Shown: in pieces, positions 10,196-17,221 of the stretch
Layout: the number at the start of each line of letters is the position of its first letter
How positions within the stretch are numbered: position 1 is the stretch's first letter
Origin: Ettlia oleoabundans
Taxonomy: Eukaryota; Chlorophyta; Chlorophyceae; Chlamydomonadales
Length of the DNA: 17,221 bases
Assembly (NCBI GenBank): GCA_019693395.1
Contig: JAAMXP010005506.1
Span: 1 to 17,221, forward strand
Direction: 5' to 3'
Program-made: the position numbers and the translations under genes
The notes under the pieces: model-generated
Databases searched by the model: none
What the model was told of the DNA's origin: nothing
The model's input: only the letters and a program-made list of their open reading frames with translations

Positions 10196-12952
10196 CTATG
10201 AGTGCTGCAGCTCGTTGGGCTGTTGTTGGAACTGCGAGCGGACCTTGGAGTCGGGCCCCAGAGCATCATCCCGCGGCAGCAGCTCGCACTGTCCATAGTG
10301 CTGCAGCAGCTGATCAGCCAGTACCAGGGCCACCATGGCCTCAACCATGGGCACTGCCCGCGGCACCACGCAGGGATCATGCCGCCCGCGCGCCAGGAGC
10401 TCGATGTCCTGGCCGACGCGGGATACCGTGGCCTGCCGCCGTGTGATGGTAGCCGTGGGCTTGAAGGCCACACGCAGCACAATGTGCTCGCCATTGCTGA
10501 TGCCACCCTGCACGCCGCCAGACCTGCACAACACAGTGGAAGGGTTGATGAGTGCAGGGTAAACCGGGTGAAGTGCAAGCAATACAAATGGTGGATGTTG
10601 CTTGCAAAAGCCATGTGCAGCACACCGCACAACCAAAGCCAAAGACAGCACAGACCTGTGTGTCTGAAGCACACCAGGTGGCTAGCTAGACGGCACATGC
10701 ACCCTCAATTACCTGTTGGTGCGGGTGCGGATCTCCCCATTGTCTGCCATGTAGTACTCATCATTGTGCTCACTACCCAGCATGCGCGAGCCGCTGAAAC
10801 CGCTGCCAATCTCGAAGCCCTGCAGGAGTGAAGCAGCAAGCAGCAAGCAACGCAGGAGGAAAGCCAAGTACAGTCGCTGACGTGCCTAGGACACACGTGT
10901 CCTGCCTAATATTGACAACGAATGGCACGCAGGTTGTGGGAGCTCTCAACCTGTGCTGTCACACTAGTGCTGAACTCGCCCAGTGTTGTGCACCGCACAC
11001 CCAACCAACACATCTGTATCCCTCGCTCCACACCTTGGTGGCAGGCAGGCTCATGATGGCCTTTGCCAGCTCTGCCTCCAACTTGTCAAAAACAGGGGTG
11101 CCCAGGCCCTTGGGGCAGCCTCGCACCACGCACGTCACCTCACCGCCGCACGACTCGCCACGCGTCCGCACCTCATCAATGGCTGCCAGCAAGTGGGAGA
11201 GGATCAAATGTATGGTTTTTAGCACTTGCAAGCAAACCGGAAATTAGTCTGGAAAGCAAGCAGGTAAGCTGACTGAAACTAGCATTGTTGCTGAGGGGCG
11301 GCTACTGAGGCCCACTACCTGTGTCTTACATGGCCAGGCTGAAACGCTGATGACTGTTTGGTAATGCACAACCAACAACTGCACCTTTCCGTAGCACTTG
11401 CCCACCACAACAACCCTACAGCATGTGCGGCACTCGATGCGCAGTGCCACAAGGGCCCCCTCACCTTTGTACATGAGGTCTGCTGAGGCCTGGTCAGGGC
11501 AGCGCACTGGGTTGCTCTCAATCTGTTCGAGGGTCATGCTATCGTGGTCAACACCCACTGCCTCCACATCACGTACCCGGTTCACGTATGCAAGCACCTC
11601 TGTGCCCGCCACCTGCAGGCTTGCGGGAGGGGGGCATGGGCAGCTAACGGTGCCGGCACGCGAGGCTTCCTGCAGGATGACTGTGCAGAGCGCTACCCGG
11701 CCACCATGTTGACCATAACAAAAAGTAATTCCACTAATCAATTAAGTCTCCCTCATTCCCCACACCAAGAATGATGTTAGTACTTTGCGCCAGCCGGCGC
11801 TGAAACTGGGCCTTAAACTCAGCAGCCAGCCGCCCAGGAAAGGCCAAAGAAACCCGAAAATCTGCTATCACCTGCTTGAGCAGCTTTTTGGCCACAGCAC
11901 CCGCTGCCACGCGGCCAATGGTCTCACGCGCTGACGAGCGGCCGCCGCCTGCTACGGCACGGATGCCGTACTTGAAATCGTAGGTCGCATCTGCAAGTTG
12001 ATTTGGGCCCACCCAGGGGGAGTCGTTTGAGCGTTACTAAGGAACAAACATGTTTGAGTCACGCAAAGGACTTCCCCAGGACGTTGAGAACCGTTGGTGA
12101 ATCGCTCACAATATTGGGGCTACCCCTGCTGAAAACATAAACTGTGCAGGCAGCTAGCCAATGTGCAGGTTCTTCAGGGCAGGCTAAAGTCCCTGCACTC
12201 CCAGATGCGCTGTACCGCAGATGGCCCGTTTTTGCAGGTGAGGTGTTTGAATGGCACCACACCTGCATGCGAGGGGCGGTATGCCTGCTCCATCTCGCTG
12301 TAGTCTCCACTCTTCTGGTCCTTGTTGCGCACCAACACACAGATGGGACTACCCAGAGTCGTTGCACCGTCGGGCGCCATCCCGCTCAGCAGCTCGCATG
12401 TGTCGCTTTCCTTGCGGGGTGTGGTGATCTTGCTCTGTCCGGGCCGCCGCCTGTCCAGCTCATACTGAATCTCTTCCTGCATCACTAGGGGCAAGCTGCA
12501 CTTGGAGCAAATGCAGCAAGCTGCAGCGCAGACAAGCTGGCAGCAAGGGCGCATTGCAATGCCAGGAAGCCAGCCCGTCGATACGACAACAGCGTTATGA
12601 ATATCCCTTTCTCAAAAAATATCCCTAATGCAAATCTGGGAACATGAAGTTGCCAACACCTGCAACTCAGGGGCAAGCGGCGGCAGCAGCAGCAGCGGCG
12701 GCGCCGAGCGGCAGGCCCGAACGGCAGGACTGAGCGGCGCCTCACCTGGTTGATGTTTAGACGGGGCGGCACACCATCAATGACGCAACCAACACCTCCA
12801 CCGTGGCTTTCGCCGAACGTGGTTACGCGAAAGCTGTGTCCGAATGTGCTGCCCGCCGCTGCCACTCGTAGCTGCTGTCTGCCAGGACGAGCGCTTTGTC
12901 TACCGCTCTGCTGCAACGCCCTGCCCTGGGCAAAGTTGCAGGTTGCCGCCAT
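10196..12952 (-). CDS. Chorismate synthase, plastid-targeted, complete, 7 exons
   Basis: Exons 5'->3': 12952-12746, 12476-12263, 11990-11872, 11612-11465, 11182-11034, 10819-10713, 10523-10196; 1272 nt, 423 aa. It converts 5-enolpyruvylshikimate-3-phosphate to chorismate with reduced FMN, the last step of the shikimate pathway, in the plastid. Seen: FGESHGG (His50), [59 protein letters not shown] (His139), [67 protein letters not shown] and [14 protein letters not shown]. The first 33 or so residues are rich in Ala, Ser, Gln and Arg with almost no acids, a typical transit peptide ahead of the mature start [19 protein letters not shown]. There is no NADPH-dependent flavin reductase domain, so it is the monofunctional plant/bacterial type. 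All phases agree; intron 4 ends GGCAG rather than TGCAG. Confidence 0.96.
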
Positions 12953-13310
12953 GTGCCAAAGCTAGAAGACTTAGCAGGATAGAGCACTGGCAGCAAGCAG
13001 GCCAAGTCGCCAATAGCGATCAATTTGCGCGACTTCCACCAGAGGATCGTGTCCTAAACAGCCGCGCATGCATGCCCTGCAACATCCCGTGCCAACACAG
13101 CAAAAATGATGCCGCCGCCCGCCGACACCGTGGAAAACTGTCCTTTGCCACAAGCTGTGCACTTATATCACGGCAAGCTCAATCAAGCATGCGAGAAGAT
13201 CACAGGAAGCTCAATTAAGCATGCGCGAACGCCAGGCTAGCAAAGGCAGGAGCGAAAGCAGAGCGAACACACAAAGGAGAGCACGGCAAATTGCAATTCA
13301 AAAAGTGTGG
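12953..13310. promoter_or_regulatory. Region upstream of chorismate synthase / downstream of the RING gene
   Basis: 358 bp between the RING stop (13311) and the chorismate synthase start (12952), both genes on the minus strand. It should hold the RING 3' UTR and the chorismate synthase promoter and 5' UTR. It contains a 23-bp direct repeat (13175-13229) and a 10-bp palindrome aattgcaatt (13289-13298) just after the RING stop. No convincing ORF. Confidence 0.6.
13175..13229. repeat. Two-copy direct repeat, 23-bp unit, 32-bp period
   Basis: Copies at 13175-13197 and 13207-13229 match at 21 of 23 positions (core aagctcaat-c/t-aagcatgcg). Each includes the palindrome gcatgc. It lies about 220-280 bp upstream of the chorismate synthase ATG. 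Confidence 0.85.
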
Positions 13311-15326
13311 CTAATCTCTGGCTCCATCACGACGCCGGCCAGCCGCGCTACCCAGAAGCATCAGCGCGCCGCCCAACAGCGCTCCTAGCACGCCGCCAGC
13401 TACAGCTCCTGCCACGATACCATCGGTGCTGTCCTCCTGTGCATCAGCAGCCGGCGGAGCCACTGGTTCAGCTGGCGCACGGGTGGGCACAGCGCGAGGC
13501 GGTGGGGCAGGCTGAGACGCAGGCGTGGGTGCACTTGCTGCCCCTTCCCCACGCAGACGTCGCTCAGCTGCTGCCGCTGCTGCGTCCCTGCGCTGCCTCA
13601 GTCCCGCGCCGCTACTGCTGCCCTCCACAGGAGAGCGTGCTGATGCCTCGGCGCGAGGCCTAGCGTCCAAGTTGGCCCCAGAGGAAGCCCTGCTTGCTGC
13701 TGCAGCTGCTGCTTGGTCCCCCCCATCAGCACTGGTACCCACTGCAGTGCTGGTGCCACTGCCCCCACTGCGGAAGCTGCCCCAGCCAGCCGAAATGTTG
13801 GAAAGCAGATCTGCGAGGCGATTTCCAGGCTGGCCTTCTGTTTGCCCTGCCTGCCTAGGATGCGTGCGCCTGCTGTTGCTTCCCGAAGCAGCAGTAGCAT
13901 CAGCACGTGCCCTATGGGAAGAATCCTCCGTTGGAAGCTGGTAGCGGCACACCTGCAAATGCAACCGCGCAGTGGATGCAAGAAAGCAAAACAACAGGGA
14001 GCTTAAATTACAACAGGCAGAATAGAACCAGAGCCGCAGTTTGTACGGGGGCTGAGGGGTGCTTACAGGGCAGGTGTTGTGAGTCTCCAGCCAGGGAAGC
14101 AGGCAGTCACGGTGGTAGCTGTGCTGGCAAGGCATCTCCAATACCTCCTCGCCTTCCTGGAACTCATCGTGGCTGCAAGGCAAGAAGGGATACCCAACGG
14201 TCAGAATGCAAACAGGATCCCCTGCAAACCCTGCAAGCCAGCAAGCAGCATCACCAGAAACGATCAATACTGCTCGATAGGCTGATAGGCTGATAGGCTG
14301 AGAACTCCCGTCCAATCAAATCCAGGCAGGCAGGCGGGGTAGCCAGCGACTCACCAAACGCTGCAAGGCTCTCCCGCACAGGCCACCGCCTGGCCTTCCC
14401 CAGGCTCCCCCTGTGCATTCTTTGCGCGCACTGTCAAGCTGGGCAGACCGCGGACCGCTCGCTGTGAGGCGGCTTGCTGAGCGGGCTGGTACTCAGCCAT
14501 GATTTGGCTCATCAGCCGGTCCAGCCACTCGTCCTCAGTAACATGTTGCATCCTGCCGGAAGCGCCGACTGCGTGCATGCCAGGTGGGAGACCCCTGCAT
14601 ATGTGTGGTGGATGCGTGACAAGACAGCTGATGTTGAAAGAGCGAATCTTACTACCAAAGAACATGTACCAACTGTGCAACCAGGCCAGTATAAAGCATA
14701 TAGCACCACTGCAAGTGAGCCATGCAGAACGGCAGAAGATAACTTCTCAATGGCTCGCAAAGCAGCCAGCAGGACACTGACATGAAGGGGGCAGCATCTT
14801 GCAAAAAGCCTCCACGAGCCATCGCATCTATAACACTCCGGACAAAGGGGTCCAAATCCATGCCGCTGGCATCCCCAAAGCCAGCGCCAGCAGGTGACGG
14901 GTTTCCCCCTGTGGATGTCACAATGCGCACTGTGGATTGTCCACCCGGAAAGGTGAAGGTGCGAGAAAACGATTGTGGAGTTCCTGCTCCGCTGGTGGCG
15001 GTTGCAAAAGCGCCCCGGTTCGGTGCCTGTAAGCAAGATTGCAAATGGAGCAGCTTCATTAAACGTACCATTTGGCTCCAGGTCAGCCTGCCAGTGCACA
15101 GACACAACGAATCAACTCACTTGTGGCCCTGCAACCTCTTCTACAAACCCTCCGCCGCATTGGGGGCAGTCGCCTACGCAAAATGGAGGCACATGTGGCA
15201 GGTACGCTTTGCAACTCATGTGTTGTGCTTCAGTTGATACCACTGGCTTAAGTCAACGCACAACTTACCATTATTTACTGGCACTGTGAATGATCTCTGG
15301 CAGCTGTGGCAGAAGATAGCTGGCAT
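13311..15326 (-). CDS. Zinc-ribbon plus RING-H2 E3 ubiquitin ligase (RNF126/RNF115-like) with C-terminal hydrophobic segment, 6 exons
   Basis: Exons 5'->3': 15326-15269, 15173-15121, 15026-14782, 14594-14355, 14172-14067, 13952-13311; 1344 nt, 447 aa. The family joins ubiquitin to substrates through the RING, while the N-terminal zinc ribbon binds ubiquitin or Bag6 clients in animal RNF126. Seen: N-terminal CX2C-X12-CX2C (C6, C9, C22, C25) followed by GGGFVEEV, the family signature; a Ser/Gly/Pro linker; DPFVRSVIDAMARGG and TEDEWLDRLMSQIMAEY helices; a RING-H2 at 196-236 (C196, C199, C214, H216, H219, C222, C233, C236) with PWL between; a long disordered Ala/Arg/Ser tail; then a Gly/Ala/Leu hydrophobic stretch (about 413-435) ending GRRRDGARD. 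Two exon junctions fall inside the RING and rebuild its Cys codons, which supports the model. Intron 1 ends in TAG and intron 3 begins GTCAGT, both weaker sites. It is upstream of and co-oriented with chorismate synthase. Confidence 0.88.
13314..13415 (-). other. Putative tail anchor / glycine-zipper segment of the RING protein
   Basis: The last 34 or so residues read VAGAVAGGVLGALLGGAL followed by MLLGSAAG and a basic RRR tail. About 23 residues lack charge, and small residues repeat in GxxxG-like spacing. This fits a single C-terminal membrane helix with a positive flank, as in tail-anchored proteins of the mitochondrial or plastid outer envelope. RNF126/115 relatives in animals are soluble, so the feature stands out. 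Membrane insertion is inferred. Confidence 0.6.
14276..14299. repeat. Tandem octamer repeat (gataggct)3 in an intron
   Basis: Three perfect copies of gataggct in the fourth intron of the RING gene (14173-14354). Confidence 0.9.
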
Positions 15327-15574
15327 GGCAGCGAGCCCAACGCCTACGCAGGCAGCGGCGGCGGATTGGTGGCGACGGTCACGCAACGCAGCCCTGCTTC
15401 CCAGCGCTTCGCAGGCTGATGACCAAGGCGCCCGTATGCGGTTGTTTCTAACGCTGCCGTGGAGAAGTTCCGGCAAAGAGGAATAGAAGACACGGGAAGC
15501 CCACGATTCACAGTGTGACTTCAGCTCAACGTGGGCACGCCAAACCAATTACGAGCTCAGCAACAAAAAAACAC

Positions 15575-15607
15575 AAGGAGACGGACGTGTACACGCTAAG
15601 TCTCCTT
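15575..15607. repeat. Concentric inverted repeat (hairpin or cruciform)
   Basis: Arms aaggagac (15575-15582) and gtctcctt (15600-15607) are perfect complements around a 10-bp palindrome cgtgtacacg (15586-15595), whose centre nearly coincides with theirs. It could be a 3' UTR stem-loop of the exonuclease transcript or a protein-binding site in the RING promoter. Confidence 0.75.
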
Positions 15608-15623
15608 TGTGGACTGGCGCTGA

Positions 15624-15629
15624 CACGTG
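15624..15629. promoter_or_regulatory. G-box (CACGTG)
   Basis: A CACGTG core inside the 8-bp palindrome acacgtgt, about 300 bp upstream of the RING start codon. In plants and algae this core is bound by bZIP and bHLH factors. A single hexamer can occur by chance; the neighbouring palindromic cgtgtacacg strengthens it slightly. Confidence 0.35.
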
Positions 15630-15887
15630 TGTACACCCGTGTTGTGTGTTGAAAGACATCATTTTGCATTCCCCGTAATGTTAATGAACGCGCTCGGCCC
15701 TACGGCTCAGTGTAGATCCTCATCTACTTCCAAACCAAAGAGTGTTGCCATGTCTGGTCCAAGGCAGCTCTTACTGTAGGACGGCGGCGGGGGCCGTTTC
15801 CGCTGCCGTCACCGGCTTGCTGTGCCTTGAAACGAACACTGCAGTTATAAGTTGCAATCGACAGCTGAAAGTAATACATAAGATAGT

Positions 15888-17168
15888 TCACAGGATACAA
15901 GGAACCCGCAGAGTGCTGGCGTACACTGGGAGCCAACGGGGTTTGGGCAGGCATTGGAAAAGCGGGAGCGACCACCGTCGCACTGCCACTTCAGTGGATG
16001 CAGCCGGGATGTGCCGCAGACTGAGCAGATACCAAGTTTCTTCTGAGATTGGCAATGAACGCTGTGCGGCTTCCAGCCTGGTGCAGGCGGCGGGCAGGGT
16101 GTAACGCCATGAGCAGGTGCCGCCACCAGCGGCGCCCATTGCCCCGGCGCAGACGCTCCGAACTGCATGATAGCTGCTGCTGAAGCTGCTGCCGACAGAA
16201 GCACCTCTTCCACCCCTGGATCCAAATTCATGTGGGTTGGCACTGCTGCCATCGCTGAAAGATGTGCTGCCTCCTGTGCCTGGCCCGCCGCCATCACCAC
16301 CATTGCTGCCCGTTGTTGCATTCCCAGTCCTGGCTGCACCTTGCCGTGCGTAGTACGTGAAGGCATGGTGCAGCAAGCCCTGCCTTGTGCGGTAAGGGTG
16401 ATGCAGCTGGCCCATGCCCCGAAAGATGAGCACTGCAGCGTGGGCATCGAGTGCGGCATACAGCAACTGCAAGGACAAACAGTTAAACCCAGAAATATCG
16501 GACTCAGGACAACTCACGACTGAATCAGTCTGACAGAATTAGAAGCAGCACAAGCGAGGAATAAGGAAAGCACCCTGCTGACAGCTCATGATATATCGCC
16601 AAAGGTCATGTGGTTGCTTGCCAAACCTTGTCTGGAACCTGCGGAAAGCACAAATGCCCACGGACCCCCAATCAGCAATGCTCGCCTGCTGCGTGCTCAG
16701 CGGGCGCCGCCCCCACTCGCTGACTTGGCAGGACTTGTCCAGCGGTTTGCCCAGCACAGACTGTGCTAGTGCGCTCAGCGACACTTCGCCTGCCCGCTTT
16801 TTGAACCCGGCTGTGGACCGCTTGCCCGCTGCACTTTTGACAGCAGTAGTTCGATTGATGGTAAGACAGCAGAGAGGGTGATGACCAACACGGGCAAGGG
16901 GAACCTGCAAGGACCACACGAACAACGCCAGTGACCTCACTTTGTTCTATGTGTCGCGAGCGCCACAGAGTGCTCAGGTCCAGGCAGCTGTGCGCCACAC
17001 TGAACGCTCTTGGATGGTGCGCCGCCAGCTTTTTAAAGTCGCTGGCGATGCCGCAACCCAATTTGAACACATGAACTGAGCTCAGCACGGGCGCTAAGGC
17101 AGCTGCCAGCGCATCCTGATCCTCCTGAGTCGTCAGTGCCAGCAGATCCACTATAAAGACGTGACTAT
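15888..17168 (-). CDS. DEDDy 3'-5' exonuclease (RNase D / EXD3 / Mut-7 type), C-terminal part; C-terminus unresolved
   Basis: Exons 5'->3': 17168-16941, 16828-16686, then from 16466; the 5' end lies outside the window (acceptor CACAG at 17169-17173). The fold removes nucleotides from 3' ends of RNA or DNA with two metal ions. Seen: SHVFIVDLLAL (strand following the ExoI motif), KLGCGIASDFKKLAAHH (ExoII Asp), CLDLSTLW, a basic linker, VSLSALAQSVLGKPLDKSCQVSEWGRRPLSTQQ, then LLYAALDAHAAVLIF, where YAALD is the ExoIII Tyr-x3-Asp of the DEDDy subclass. The ExoI DxE motif should be in the missing upstream exons. The second intron uses a GC donor. After the domain come a Gly/Ser-rich linker and a tail I cannot assign: the straight reading stops at 15888, but a further splice to a short exon ending at 15707 is possible. 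Whether it is an RNA (Mut-7) or DNA (WRN-like) enzyme cannot be told from this part. Confidence 0.82.
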
Positions 17169-17221
17169 CTGTGTGAAGCCAGGCTCGCGTCAAGTGGCAA
17201 GGCAAGGAGATGGGGCGGGGG

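Larger units (their letters stand above)
15327..15706. promoter_or_regulatory. Upstream region of the RING gene, with G-box and hairpin
   Basis: Lies between the exonuclease 3' end and the RING start, both on minus. It should hold the RING 5' UTR and promoter and the exonuclease 3' UTR. The 15327-15548 part stays open in one minus frame ahead of the RING ATG, but its translation is not recognisable and an ATG in good family register sits at 15326, so I treat it as UTR. An inverted repeat (15575-15607) and a G-box CACGTG (15624-15629) are the visible elements. Confidence 0.55.

Noticed and set aside
12662..12740. GC-rich (ggc/agc) repeats as a possible CpG-like promoter
   Set aside because: They lie within the first intron of chorismate synthase, next to its donor, and are not upstream of any start.
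13525..13944. Plus-strand 139-codon frame opposite the RING last exon
   Set aside because: Mirror of Ala/Arg-rich coding sequence with no recognisable domain and no splice support.
15327..15548. N-terminal extension of the RING protein
   Set aside because: The frame is open upstream of 15326, but the translated residues show no family similarity, and relatives begin just before the zinc ribbon as MxxxxxCHxC.
1..17221. A functional cluster of chromosome-maintenance genes (ESCO, POL5, RNASEH2A, exonuclease)
   Set aside because: The genes face different directions, are mixed with chorismate synthase and a ubiquitin ligase, and eukaryotic neighbours are commonly unrelated. Without conserved order there is no case.

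Overview
This is a stretch of nuclear DNA from a green alga. Three things point that way: about 57% GC with intron-dense genes, plant-type proteins (a plastid-targeted chorismate synthase, a POL5/MYBBP1A homologue), and a TGTAA poly(A) signal after one gene. A trebouxiophyte such as a Chlorella or Coccomyxa relative fits best, but that placement is inferred. I found no prokaryotic operon, mobile element, CRISPR array, tRNA or rRNA.

Six protein-coding genes account for almost everything, and I rebuilt each one exon by exon. Left to right they are: (1) the 3' part of an ESCO/CTF7/Eco1 cohesin acetyltransferase on + (29-1151, 5' end outside the window); (2) a 16-exon POL5/MYBBP1A-like nucleolar protein on - (1465-7779, 1297 aa); (3) an 8-exon RNase H2 catalytic subunit (RNASEH2A) on + (8014-10041, 315 aa); (4) a 7-exon chorismate synthase on - (10196-12952, 423 aa); (5) a 6-exon zinc-ribbon plus RING-H2 E3 ligase of the RNF126/RNF115 type on - (13311-15326, 447 aa) with an unexpected C-terminal hydrophobic segment; (6) the 3' part of a DEDDy 3'-5' exonuclease (RNase D / EXD3 / Mut-7 type) on - (about 15888-17168, 5' end outside the window and C-terminus unresolved).

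Genes 1 and 2 converge. Genes 2 and 3 diverge from a 234-bp shared promoter region that carries two perfect palindromes. Genes 3 and 4 converge with only 154 bp between stops. Genes 4, 5 and 6 run in tandem on the minus strand. Three or four products act on nucleic acids or chromosomes (cohesin acetylation, rRNA gene/ribosome biogenesis, RNA:DNA hybrid removal, exonuclease), but they are ordinary unlinked eukaryotic functions and I do not claim they form a system.

The more interesting signals are in splicing and regulation. In the reconstructed introns GTG replaces the usual GTA/GTR mix at the 5' splice site (28 of 36) and TGCAG ends 30 of 36. There is one well-supported GC-AG intron and one intron with two phase-compatible splice choices. 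I also note the palindromic bidirectional promoter, a hairpin with a G-box, short tandem repeats, large low-complexity insertions in ESCO and POL5, and the putative tail anchor on the RING protein. I see no convincing undescribed system.
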